DNA of 64,000 nucleotides, taken from assembly GCF_034190915.1 (NCBI RefSeq), contig NW_026947509.1, forward strand, positions 36,836,767 to 36,900,766, in the 5' to 3' direction. This DNA is from Cavia porcellus (Eukaryota; Chordata; Mammalia; Rodentia; Caviidae). Made by a program: the position numbers and the translations under genes. Positions 48,401 to 60,959 of this stretch are shown piece after piece. Under the pieces are notes generated by a model. That model saw nothing but the letters and a program-made list of their open reading frames with translations. It did not search any database and was not told where the DNA came from. Numbering within the stretch: the first letter of the stretch is position 1; each line of letters starts with the position of its first letter.

Positions 48401-51400
48401 GGAATTACGCAGAAGGAAGAGAAAGGATTGGGAAGAATGTTCACAGAAGAAACACTCTGTGCAAAGACCGAATGAGAAAGGAGAATGTATTTAACATGTT
48501 GGCTGAGTGCTTCTCAAACTTTATAAATAGATGCAGTTAATAAAGAATATAAATCTGAGTTTAAAATTAAAACGTATGTTCCGTATTTCCCACAATTTCG
48601 AGAACGCTGTGTGGTCTCCCATTTTTACACACACTACAGTCCTCCATTTGAGGAATGGCGTTGCCAATGGTGACCCTTCTATCGCAAGTCTTTGTACCTT
48701 CTTTAGCAGTCAACTACTGAGGGAGATATTTCAAATTTTTCAGTGATATTTGTGGATCTGTGGTTTTTCTTTCAGTTTCGTGTTTTTCCCTTATGTAGTT
48801 GGATGCTTTGTTTAGTGAAATATGCATTAAGAACTGTTGATTCCTTTGGGAGAACTGCCTTTTACAACATTAGATGACCACTATGATCTTTCTGTGTTTT
48901 GAGACACAAGTTGAATAGTGTGAAATTGATATGATTTCAGCATGTTTTGTTGAGTCAGTGCTAGCATAATCTGTCTAGTACAACTTTCTATTTGATCTGT
49001 TTTTATATGCACCTTATATTTGTTGTGTTTTTTAAATATTTGTATACTTTTTAATTAATAAATAAAAAGTAATCTATTAAAATCAAACACATGTGCATTT
49101 TGGTGGTAGAGAGAGACATGAGTTACCAGGTTGTCTAGCAACTGCCAAGAAATGCCGTTTGTATTGGTTGGGGACAAAGCTTTGAGTAGCAAATAGCAAT
49201 ATGACTCAGTTTCCAGTAGCTGGCATCTAGGGCTCTCTCTCTCTGGAAATCACTGAATACTCTCTGAACTATTTTCACTATGGATGATGACCTGCTTATT
49301 CACTCTGCATGAATCACTGATGATGGCAGTGAAGGGGCAACTTATCCTCTCGTTTATCCGTAGTTGACATTTTTCTATAAAGGAGGTTGCTTCATGGAAT
49401 GCTAGTTTAAAGTCACTACTTCAAATTCTTCTTTTGTATCATCATCTTTCCCACTTTATCTACCTTTACACTGAAAGACATTTAACAGTTTCAGCATGAA
49501 ACTAGTCTCAAAGGATTTGCTAATATTGTCACGCTTGTCAAAATCAAAGGAAATTGTCTCAGAGAAGAATCTTTACCTTTACTGTTAGAAGCAAGTTATA
49601 AGGCTGTACTGTATCTTGACAGTTCTTTCAGTGTCAGCTTAAGCTCATTTTAATAAATGTGTAAGTTTCGTGTCACTCCCATCTCTCCTTACCCTGTAGC
49701 AGCAAATGTTTTCTGAAGCTCTAAGTACAGCACCTCTGCAAAAACTCTAAAATTTCCTTCTCTATCCCCAAAGCTACAAAACAGACAGAACTGAATTATA
49801 GTTACTTACTGAAAATTTGCATTCATATCAACATATTTAAAAGAAAAGCCTCCCTACATTTTTTTTGATATTACACACCATTAAAATTATGTGTAATGTG
49901 TTTATGAAAAATAGAAAATGCTATTATTTTTGATATTGATACAATGGAGTCATATAATGCTTATTACTAAGTAATTCATGGATTTTAGTACCATCATATA
50001 ACTCTATTTCCTCATTTAGTTCCCACAACAATACACAAATATATACACTGTTAAATTTATTAAACTGTACCTGCTTAAAACGGAGTACACTATGAAGGCA
50101 AGCAACAAAACTTTCAAATTCTTTTCTACACCTCATAGTCATTAAAGCAGAAAAAGACTTTGAGAAATCTGTGGGTAGAATTGTCATGTCTTCCTACTAC
50201 TAGATGAACTCAGCAGTTCTTAAATTTTGGGGTAAATGAAAAGTACTATATCAGGTTGTCTGTGTGAAGCCATACAGAATGTCTTGTTAGGCAGCTAAGT
50301 AACTTTTTGAGGTTGATTTTTTTCAAAAAAAACTTTCATATTACCTGCTGCTACAAGGTGTAACTAACTTTGGCCAAGTCAGACCTAACTGTTCTCCAGA
50401 GCAGTTGGAAATGATTGACATGTTTCCATAGTTTTGTGTAAGGAAGGCTGAGGCCTTTCTCAGCATTATAGCTCAGTCTGCACATGACCCACTCCTGGAG
50501 TCAGAAACACTGTAAAGTGATGTGGGGAACATCCTAAATCAGGACATATGTCCTGCGATGGTCTGTATGGAAGTGGCCTCCTAGCTCACCACATCTGCTG
50601 CGGGGACACAGAAGTCTTCCTGACTTCCTGCACACTGTGCTTGACTAACTCCTAGGAGGAATAATGTGGATTGTTTCTCTGTGGACCAAAGTTAACCACA
50701 GTCTTATTGTCCCCATGTCAACCATTTAAAACCACATGGTGTCGCCTATTTGGTCTTCAGGACATCTATAGTTGGGTTTAATGTGTAGTCATACTTACTG
50801 ACATGGTAGCTTAATTAGTTATGTTCCCCACACTGTATGAAACTGTAAAAAAAGGGATTGAAAACTCAAGGCCTCTAGCATATTCTTCAAGAGACTTTCA
50901 GAGTCAGTAGTCTGAGCATGTCATCTATAGATGAAGAGCTTGACCCCCAGAAAGGACAGTTGCGTATAGCTAGGAACCAACGGCCAGGAAATAAACCGGA
51001 ATTCTGCTGTCATGCTATTTCTTTCCTTCTTTCCATCCTTCCATTCTCCATCTCTCTATTATCTCCCTCCTTTTCTTGCTTCCTGTTCTTTTGCTTTCTC
51101 TGTCTTTCTTCTTCACATCCTTATTTTGCTGTTTCCCCAGGTAACCAAAATAACATGTATTCCTTTAATTTACCCTAAGTTTATATGAGCCCAGTGACAA
51201 TTACTCAGAAATTTATATACAGAAATTTTAAGAAAAACAGACTTTAATTATTCTGCAAATTTGTTGTGTGATTAAGCTTTATTAAGTAGCACCATCAATA
51301 ATCATTTTTAAATGCTTTCATAGTAATTAGTAAAAGAAATATTAATGGCTATACTCACACACCCATATGATCAAAAATGGCTAACTCAGAAGTGGAAAAA

Positions 51401-52379
51401 TAAGTGGAAGCTGTTAGTTAGAAAAGCATTATTTATTTAACATATTTCTTGCTTCTTTAAAGAGAAAAGATCTATATTTTGAATACTGTGTTAAACACAA
51501 AACTATTAGATTATACTCCAAAAATACATTTCAGTGAATTACATGTGCTCTCTATGATCAACAGAAAAATTAAAATGTGTGACTTGAGAGATCAGTAGGG
51601 TTTAAATTTTACATGATTATATTGTTAGAAAAAATAGCATTTGGAAATGCTTGTAAGATTCAGAGGGATTTTGTATTGAAGTTCAACTTCAAATTTTCAG
51701 TGATATAACAAAAATGTTTGGCAATAATTGCAATATGTTTTACTTGCTAAAGGTGTAGAAATAATTTTAATCTTTAGCACATGTTTGCAGTCCTGTACAT
51801 AGTGAGGCCTGCTACAGTTTGGCAGAGACATGAGGAAGGTGTCTGGCTCCAGTTTCTGAGACAGAATTTAAGGGCTTGTGTCCAGCCCCAGAGAGGTCAG
51901 GGGATGACTTGCTTTGCTGAAACTCACACTCTTTTCATGGAGTCTTGCTGCACTCTCAACTAAAGTTGTATTTTATCCTCATTTTAAAAATAAAATGAGT
52001 ATTTTGTGATGTGTTGATATCAGCAGAGCTGGATTAATATGATGAATGAAAAGCCTTTATTTGAGCTCTAAACTTCTTGTTTGGGGAGAGCTGTGTTTGC
52101 AGCTTTCGTAGAAGTCAGCAGTAACTTAGTCGCTCTAGGCACTGAGGGGGCACTGGGTCACAGCTATGCTTTCACAGTGGGATTGTCCACAGTGGTGTCA
52201 CCACCAAATGCACAACTGTATTAACAATTGCAAGTTTCAGCAGAAAGATCTGTGGTGTTGAATGCAATCAGAAAAGACAATACTGAACAAATTGTCGTTC
52301 TTTGTTCATCCTGCATTATGAAATAGGGACACAGATGACTCATGGAATATGTTCTCTTTTGTGTTTGGGACACAAACAG

Positions 52380-52497
52380 CAGCTTGGAGTCACCACTGAT
52401 GAGTGAAGGTTCGGAAGTGCAGCGGAACAGCGGCAGTGGCGGCACGGGAAGCAGCCTGGGAAGCAGCCTGGGAGGCTCCATCACCGCCTGTAAGAAG
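52380..52497 (+). CDS. Exon 2 of the unnamed gene
   Basis: The exon is GC-rich in AT-rich intron. A pyrimidine tract ('gttctcttttgtgttt') and AG acceptor precede it, and AAG|GTAACC follows. Joined to exon 1 it reads SSLESPLMSEGSEVQRNSGS and then GGTGSSLGSSLGGSITACKK, with no stop, ending in phase 0. The acceptor is a NAGNAG (CAGCAG), so use of 52383 would drop one serine. GSSL is repeated by a 12 bp duplication. A stronger-looking donor (CT|GTAAGA at 52490) lies eight bases upstream, but joining it to exon 3 gives an immediate stop. An internal AUG at 52399 could start a shorter form. The product looks disordered and Ser/Gly-rich, and I do not recognise it. Confidence 0.75.
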
Positions 52498-55293
52498 GTA
52501 ACCGTGGCCCGTGCCAGTTTCTCCTTCCTGGTTGGCCTTGAACACACTTGGACTTGACCTTTCAGATCCTTTTCCTGAAGTACAAACAACCAACTAAGTG
52601 GCCCACTTTCTGGTTTCCCAGATAGGCTGATGACATTTTAAAATAGAATTCATGGAAATAATTTTAAAAAAAACCTTCAAATAATTCACAAATTCATAAC
52701 CTGATAACTGTTATGCCATCCGACCTCCACCCCACCCCTGTCCTCCTTCTCCTTCTAAACTGAGCCGTGGACCAGAGCCTCTTGGATCTCTGTTCAGAAA
52801 AATCACAAGTTTTGAACTGCTTAATTTATTGTGTTCTATTCCTAAATCCATATTTAAGAAAATTTCTTAACTTTCCCCCCTTTAGACATTTTCTAAAAGA
52901 GTAGAGAATGCCTGGCTTATTAAGCAAAGCAGACTGCCAATGTGGAGCATGTGGACTTTAGATCTGACAAACAATTTTCGTTTAAGTGACTTGCAAGAAG
53001 TTATTACTTGAACAACATAACATCATTCAATTCAACTCTAGTTTTTCCAGCCAAACCAACTAAGGCTAAGAAATTTAAAGCAAAATGCCCAAGTTCCTGA
53101 TTCTTTTACCCAGTGTTTTTACTGCTATGTGTTGCTAGTTTTTAGAGGTGAGTATGTTTATTTGCATTCAAATTTGGAAGAAATCACACCGAATTTGAAA
53201 GAAATCACATTGAATTATTTATTGTGAAAAAATTTAATCATAAAAAATCTTGTAAAAAATTGTCTTGTGAACTACCCTGTTACTAAATATATTATGTATG
53301 TATGTGACATACATTAATACATGCATAGGTATATGTATACATATATATGTTATGTCCATATACATTTGTTGATTACTGCATCCAGTTAATCATTCCTTTG
53401 TGACTTTTATATAATTTCCTAGTTTTCAAGTATGAATAAAATTAACAAATACCAGGAGTAGGAAACATGTAGCCTTTAATGAAAAATAGCATCACAGTGT
53501 ACGTTCATTTAATAGATATGTATACACATAATCTCACAAACAAGGATGTAAAATTTTACACATGTCTAACCAGTACCACAGTTATTTCTAGAACGAGCAA
53601 TAAACCACAGAAAAGTGCTTTTCATGGGACAAAAATTATCATATTGAGACAATTTCATATGGCTCAATGTAAATACATTCAAAACCATGTTTGATCTCAT
53701 AAGAAAACACAAGGGTGGATCATTAAATTCTGTAATCCTTAGGGAATTTACTGTTTGGGATGATAGAGGTTGGTGGCTTATCAAGTGAACAATCAAAGAA
53801 TGATTCACAGATTATGTAGTAACATAAACGTACCAGTGATATGTCAGGGAAGCGTAAATCAGGTGAAAGACCTTAGTAGTAAAATCCAAGAAGCACCATA
53901 GCAACAAATGCACCAGGAAAATGGACTGTAACACAGACAGGGAAGAGTGGTCACAGCCTGAATGGGCAAACAGAATATTTATCTGTTTTCAGCAAGGGCT
54001 GCAGCATATCAGTGAAGTCTACACCATCTTCTACTGTAACTTAAGAATAACCATAGAACATTCCTGTTATTTTAACTAATTCTCTGAAGCTTACATAATT
54101 GAATTTCAAAAAGTATCTAATAGCAACTGTGCAACCACATATTACACACTATGTGGGCTATAATTCTTTGCCTTCCTTTCGAGAGAGTTACTCAAGAATG
54201 TTAAGCCCTTCTTAGAATCTAGAATATAAAGCCTCAGTAAGAACGTACTATTAAAAGAGTCTATGCCTTTATTATGCTATTATTATGCATAGATGCAATT
54301 TAATTTCAATGTTCGTTGATCAAGTGTTTAATCTTTTTAATCAGAGGTAACAGGGCTGGGGAAATGAGGATCCGCGTAGTACACACATAACGTACCTTCT
54401 GCTCAAAAGAGGCAAACAGAGCAAGAAGCTCTCAGAAGGACCAAGCCGTGCAGAGAAATCACCACTCTTCAGTCAGTCTACCTGCAATAAGAGTAAATTG
54501 GAGAAACCCCTTTGTGTTCCCCAAACCCATCTCATGTCTTAGCTTTATCTCCCTGATCAAGCCTTCTTATCAGAACTGAGGTAGTCCTAAAATCACTGGT
54601 GGAAGAAACAAAGTAAGGAGGTAGAAGATGACACATGAGTTGGATTATCAGACTCTGAAAAACTGCAAATTGATGGAATGTGTGTTTCACAGTGAATTTC
54701 CGCCTGTGGGGAATCCTACCCACGCACAATTGCTTCGGTTCCTCTTTGCTGCTGGGGAAATACAGTCACTGGAACCTTATCTACAAAAAAGCTATAGTAT
54801 TAGGGAAAAGATTATTATGGATTTATGTGAAAGAGGAACTCTTCAATTTATATTGTTGGTATTGAGAGCTTTCCTTTCCACCAAGCTAAGGTGACCATAT
54901 CAGACCGTAGTGTTTTACGTATTTCCTTCTGGCATTTTGCTAATTTTATTCTCAAAAGTGTTCTGTTATTCAAAGTAAGTTTTCCTTCTAACTCTAGGTT
55001 TAGAACCGTCCCTTTTCCTTTTCTCTTCTTTTAAAGGTTAGGAAAGTTACCAGATAAATTCACACCAACCTGCTTGCTAGGATTGCACAGCATCGTCTTG
55101 TGCTGCAAACAGCATCTGTCCCCTACTCAACTACCCCCCTTCTCCCTTACTGACATTGGAAATTCTACCTGGCCTATTCTACCTGGACAAAAACTTGGAA
55201 TTCTACTCTTCGTGGAGCTCTAAGCAGACACTCTTTATCCATCCAAGTGGGAATGTGAACTAAATTTTGTGTCACTAATTTAATAAGCATAGA

Positions 55294-55326
55294 GATTCAG
55301 CATAATTATTAATTATGCTGGGAATC
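55294..55326. repeat. Long near-perfect palindrome
   Basis: The core 'cagcataatta', a single T, and 'taattatgctg' (55298-55320) form a perfect 11 bp inverted repeat. 'gattc' and 'gaatc' flank it with a small bulge, which extends the hairpin to about 16 bp. Confidence 0.9.
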
Positions 55327-55615
55327 ATCAGCATAACATATTTAAAGTGGTAAAGTTACAAGATATTGCAGGGGGGAAATGGAGAAGAGATGCTGATGGG
55401 GAAAGGGCACTACATTCTCCCCAGGGAGCCCCCAGTGGTATCTCAGGTGGGCATTGCCCAAGGTTTCCCTCTCATATAACCCTACTTACAAGACAAACAG
55501 AACCACTCTTACTAAACTGATCCATATGGGGTTTCACCAAATGAGCTAAATGATTATATGTGATTGTTGTTTATTTGTTGAAAAGTTCTCCATAGTCTAT
55601 TTATAACAAATCAAA

Positions 55616-55643
55616 ATCCGCTGTCACTAAAGACACAGCGGAT
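55616..55643. repeat. 9 bp inverted repeat with CpG-containing arms
   Basis: The arms 'atccgctgt' (55616-55624) and 'acagcggat' (55635-55643) are perfect complements around a 10-base loop. CpGs are rare in this intron, yet both arms keep one. Confidence 0.9.
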
Positions 55644-57766
55644 AGCAAGTAACCAACCTGCACCTGAAACGTAAACATTGAGCTAAATTGGAGATTTCAT
55701 GATGTGATGTCCATCCAGGGGTGGAACCTCTCTGACTCAGATCCTTAAAAGTTGCTATGACATTAACATATGCCCTTGGCATATAGTTGATGTTCAATAA
55801 ATATCAGTTAATTCCAAATAAGTTATTTTATACAAGGGTAACATTCACTTAAATAGAATTTAAAACAGAAAACAGCACAGCATGTTAAATGTCCTCCTGA
55901 TGACGCGTATCTGTTAATTTCTTTCTGCTTTGAGAGCATTATATTGCAGGTCATTTTTCCACAATGGCTGAACATTTTCAATCCTTCCTTTACTTCACAG
56001 GCTAACAATCTGCTATCTGGGCTATAGTGGAACCAAGTCTCTAAATAGGATTGAGGTGAGGAAAGAATTGGGGGAAAATCAACACCGCAAAAATCTTTCT
56101 CTTTTTGTGTCATGTTAATTAAATCTGCCTTAAACTCGGACTTAATCAAAGTGGGCAGACTGAAATCAGCTCAGGCTCCCTGAGGCAGATTTTGATCTTA
56201 ATACGACATCTGATCAGCTCTTTGAAGTCTGAAGAGCATTCTTGCCATGACTGACCCTCTTTACACTGACATAAATTTGCTTCAGATATATTTGAAGAAT
56301 GACAGAGTGTATGTCCCTTGATGTTTCATTCTATTCTGTAAAAATACACTTTCATCTAAGCCTATATCTTTCTAATGCCATGTAATTAAGAAAAGCAACT
56401 CAATTAATGTGTTCAGTCATGGGCATACAAATCCAGAGGCTTTTCAGAATCCAATCCCTATCTCTAAAGGCATTCTTAAGAGAGTCACAATTGTTTTGGC
56501 CAAAACCCCAAACAATATTTCCAAGAAACTACAAAGAACTTGTCCTGCTTAACATCTAGATAGTCACGTGATGGAAAATTCTTTTCATATTCTGTGTTTG
56601 TAGGAGCTGTCTCCTTCAAGGAAGGAAAGGGTTAAAGAATAAATAAATAAATAACAAATCACATGCCTGAGCGTGTCCTACAGCAGAAGGCACTAGTTGT
56701 TTGTCCCACCGGGACACATAGCACTTGTGGTTCTTCGGTACTGCTCTGATTTTGCAGCCTGGGCTCAAGCCCAGTTCCCAACACCAGAAAATGGTTCAGT
56801 CAATTTTTTTAAGGCAGATAGATGTCTTGTTTTATCATCAGCCTGCAACAGCACTGAAGAAGTAGAAATTTTAAAAAGAATAACTATTTATACCAAGATA
56901 TCCATGAGTGGTGACACTATTAAGACTACTGGGAAGGGGACTGGGGGACAAATCGACAGTAAGAAAGGAAGCTCCAGAGGCCAGATGCAGCCCAGTCCCA
57001 TCCAGGATCATCTCCCTGACCACCAAAGGGTACTTCTGTACACTGAAGAAGCACATCCCACCCGGGAGGCTTCAGGACTGCACTGAGGACAAAGCAAACA
57101 CTGCAGGTTCCCAGCAGGGACTTACGCTCTCTGCTGTCAGCAAAAGCAGATCAAGGTGCTAAATGTTTCTCATGCCTGGAAGGTGAACCCAAGTCCATCC
57201 TGATACAACGAGGTGAGGCTGCCTGGATCACACATCCAGTTTACTCCCTGGAAAATGCCAGCGCATCCATCTTTTTTATTAGAGATTTTGTTTAAAACCA
57301 GGAGTTATGCTCATTTGGGGTTTGAAAATAATTCAGCTTCATATTCTGAAATCCAGTATGTTCAAGGACTCATATTCTGGACTCTGCCCCACTTCTCTTT
57401 GTCCTCACCACTTGGTGGTGTGAGTACGTGAGATTCTTATTTTGTTCTGTGCAGCGCTATTCCTTGAGCATCCTTTGTGTGAAGAAATCCTAGAAGTATA
57501 TTGCAAGATTTTTCTTTTCTTTCTTTCTTTTCCTTTTTTAATTAGAGAAGTAGGACTCTGAAAAACCGAAATAAAGGAGAATTTTAGTGGGGCTGAAGTG
57601 CTGCTGCCGTAAGGGAACTGGACAAGTGCTCTTTGTTTGTGAATTTTTGTAATTACCCCAAACCATCTTTATATTATATATTAAGTGCTTCTATCCAGGA
57701 ATGGAAAGTGGCTTAACTTGCAGAAATATCTGACTTGATATTCAAACTCTGCCTTTGTATTTTCAG

Positions 57767-57921
57767 AAGGAGCTGCCATCCTTCTCCCTATCATCAGGCT
57801 CAGGGCCTTTTCTCTTTGCTTCCAGTCCTCCCCATTCAGTCGGCAGGTATAGCTCTGCACCCATGCATACCACGCCTGGTAGCACAGATCTTTCCCCTGT
57901 CGTGCTGGGCTCACCCTTCAG
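57767..57921 (+). CDS. Exon 3 of the unnamed gene
   Basis: The acceptor is TTTGTATTTTCAG|AAG and the donor CAG|GTAAGA, both close to consensus. From the phase 0 end of exon 2 the frame is open for 51 codons plus two bases. It reads KELPSFSLSSGSGPFLFASS, then PPHSVGRYSSAPMHTTPGST and DLSPVVLGSPF. It is rich in Ser and Pro, with SP and TP sites that proline-directed kinases could use (inferred). No folded domain is visible. With exons 1 and 2 it gives 101 residues. The next exon lies beyond the window. Larger frames here in other phases (57681-58106) ignore the splice sites and are rejected. Gene identity is unknown. Confidence 0.75.
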
Positions 57922-59801
57922 GTAAGAGTGCCCACTTTTCAGCTGTGCCAGTGTCACAGCAGAAGAGAGGTCCTGGCTCAGATAGATTCCATCTCAACTC
58001 TGGCTTTCATGTTCCTCCGAGTGAGCCCGCTCACATGTGTATGAGCATATTTGTACACTCATTTCTAACTTTCATGAAAGTGACTCACCTTGAAAGAACT
58101 GTTTAAGGGCTCATATTCCTGCAGATGGAATCACCCAGACAGGTAGATTCTTAGATTACATCTATCTGTCTGTAGTTTAAAAGTTCATTTTTTTCAGTAG
58201 CTTCCTCTCAAATGTCTGATAAAACAGAGTTGTCACTTTTTAGTTGCCAAGGGCAAACATTGATTTTCAAGTGACACATGACCTTCAAATCTACTGTTTT
58301 TATCTAGTGACAAATGTATTACCATCTATACTTTGTATACATATACAAAACAATTCAAAATCAACGGTGGGCACTGATTTTCCCCATCATATATTTTCTT
58401 GAATTTTGCTTCTCCTAATATTGAAATCATATTACCTTTATTGATTATTAAAATATTTCAGCATTAGATTATCTTTAAATAGCAACTAAGTAGCAACTAA
58501 TCAGCTATCCTCTGTTTCAGCCATTGATGACCATTCATAAATTATCCTATATTTGCATTCCCTGAGTATAACTGGTTTTGCAACCCTTGCATTGTATAGT
58601 CTATATTCAAACTAAAAAGCTCTGACCCACTTTCAGAGCACTCTTCTGCGAGCTGATACAGAGGAATTAGAGGAGAATGTCCTGATACTTCTTTACTAGT
58701 CTTGATCAGCTCAACTGTCTTCTGTGCTCCCACACAATTCCTGTGACTGCACTGAAATACAGTGCAGGTTCCAGGACACAAGTCACTGATTGACACACAA
58801 AAAGCAAAAGTACGTGGGCTGTGGAGAATCTGTGTGGTTCATTTCTTGCTGTTAGGAGGCACTTTGGCCCAGGTTAGCCAACAAAATCTCTGAATTATGT
58901 ACATGGACTTGACTAATGCCCAAGAATGGAGCTCCTTTTATCATGAAACATTCCATTTTATACTCAATGATATCTTTATATGACATTTGTTAGAGATGAA
59001 TTCTCCATAAATCAGTATATTTTGTGTTTATTTACCAGAAGCAAGCTCAGTTAGATGAAGAGCACATTGCTAACAGCATTCCATAGACTCTCATGTTGGA
59101 AAGATATGATTAATTTATCTGGAGCCCACTCAGTAGTCACTGAACCATGATATTTGATTACTTGGAGGCATTTCTTTTCATCCAGTTATCAGGGAGAAAA
59201 TGAATTGCAAACCCACTGCAAACCCCATCTTTCTCAACACACTATACCTTTGATTTCATGTTTTTCAAACTCTTTTTCATTCCTCATAATGAATAATTTT
59301 ATTCTAAGTGCTAAGTGAACTCTATTATTTTCTAGTAATTTTAAAATAATCAATTATAACATTTTCAGATTTTAGTGGGTGTCAATAGTGTAATTCAAAA
59401 ATGCTTCACATCTAACCAAACAGAATTACCAAATATATACTATGAATACTCAAACATAATTATTGATATTTTGTAAGTAATTTCCCCTTTTTGTAAAAAA
59501 GATTAATACACAAGAACTCTACTGGTCATCTTGTAAAATTATCATGGAAAGGAAATTACATCTTACTATGAAACCCTCAGAAAATAGAGACAAAAATCAT
59601 TGAATTTTCAATACCATTTTTTCCTTCCACACAAAAGTATTGTCCAGATTGTACATTATTACATCTTATTAGTTTATCATGAATTAAATAAGCATCACAC
59701 AGTTTCCCTTGGAAATAATGGAAAGGTATTATGTCCAGCATGAAAAACAAATATTCACACAAAAAAAATTTCCTAAAGCATAGGTTAGATTACATTATCA
59801 T

Positions 59802-60143
59802 TGTCTTAGTTACTTTATGCTCATTGCTGAGACAAAATGCCTGAAGTCCAAATGGGGGAAAGGAAAGGTTTATTTCTTACAGTTTTTGGATGTTTCAGTC
59901 CACACTCAGTTGGCTCCAAGACAGGCGGGCATGGCTGGACCACAGTTCATGGTGGCCGCCCACAGCGAGCTCGAACCAGCAAAGAGAAAGACATACCTTC
60001 TTCCTGCCATTACATCACATCCTGGCTCCACCCCTATGTGGGTGGAGCACTGACACCATCAATCCAAGCACTATACAATGAACTATCACATATGAACAAT
60101 GCAAACTCATGAGGCCTGGGGGACACAAACATAAACCATGACA
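59802..60143 (-). mobile_element. Solo MaLR LTR with perfect 5 bp target duplication
   Basis: The 342 bp block starts 'tgtctt' and ends 'catgaca' on the plus strand (TG...CA). 'atcat' flanks it on both sides (59797-59801 and 60144-60148). On the minus strand it carries 'tcccccaggcctcatgag', 'aagaaataaacc' with its polyadenylation signal and 'ttttgtctcagcaatgag'. The last of these is shared with the LTRs at 42402 and 44262. No internal region remains, so it is a solo LTR left by LTR-LTR recombination. Confidence 0.9.
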
Positions 60144-60959
60144 ATCATGAATTTAAAATATGTAAAATTTCTCAAAACACTTACAGATAAGTGTTCATAT
60201 ATGCGTGCATATATGTGTGCATATTAAGCTTTTCAGCTATTGTTAAACTTAATTCAGAAAGTAGCTATTAATAAAGCCAATGACTAAATCTTCAAAATTA
60301 TAATGAAGCAATTTTGGAGACTCTTGGAGTACTATAAGGCATAAAATAGCTAGCCAAGCCCAGCAATGATTTCTCTTTATTGAAAAATAAAAGGTTCCTT
60401 TCCCACTGCTGAAAACTTCTATTTTCTAGTAATTTTCTTTGCTTTGTACCAGGCGCTTGAGATTCTATTATTCTTCAAGCACACCCAGCACAAGCCTGTT
60501 TTGAATGTTTGTTTCTGCTGATGACCCCTGCCTGGGTCTCCTTATTCCTGGGATAAGGGTGTGACAGGCACTGCACTTTGTTCAGATCTCTGCCTAGTCC
60601 TGTTCTTAAGGCCCAGCAACTTGTACTTTCCCACATGGCATCCCTTACCCCTTCACCCCAGTACCTGGCTTTACCTTCATGCGGATTTCACTAGTTCCTT
60701 ACATGTGTTTATTGACTATTCATTGGGATCTGTCCTGCCCCCATGGAATGAAAACAGGATTCTATTTGGTTGTTTTTCTTCTTCTCTTCATTTATTCCCC
60801 AATTAAATGAACAATGCCCAGTAAAAACAGCAGATGTTCAACAAATAGCTGTTGTACAAAGGAGTGAGGACTGAGCCTGAATAGCATCACCCTTCCCTTA
60901 TCACGACATTCCAAGCATCAAATATAGAGGCTCATTAGTGCTTCTGAGTATGATTTGAA

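Larger units (their letters stand above)
12976..52379 (+). other. Intron 1 of the unnamed gene (39.4 kb)
   Basis: The intron runs from the donor at 12976 to the acceptor at 52379. It is AT-rich and carries the SINEs, LINEs, LTRs, DNA transposons and simple repeats listed individually. In the stretches between them (about 13560-15950, 16090-17880, 18115-19250, 20060-22190, 24350-28860, 29070-32130, 32470-34690, 39530-42400 and 44690-52379) I found no convincing exon, RNA gene or assignable repeat. Small alternative exons and enhancers cannot be excluded by reading alone. Confidence 0.6.
52498..57766 (+). other. Intron 2 of the unnamed gene (5.3 kb)
   Basis: It is bounded by GTAACC at 52498 and a pyrimidine-rich 'gcctttgtattttcag' at 57766. 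It holds two notable inverted repeats (55294-55326 and 55616-55643) and an MIR/L2-like stretch near 55755-55815 ('gatgttcaataaatatcagt'). It also holds TA-rich repeats near 53290-53350 and an AAAT microsatellite at 56639-56655. I see no further exon on either strand. Confidence 0.65.

Noticed and set aside
57681..58106. Frames of 123, 77 and 64 codons around exon 3
   Set aside because: They run through consensus splice sites and do not match the phase carried over from exon 2.
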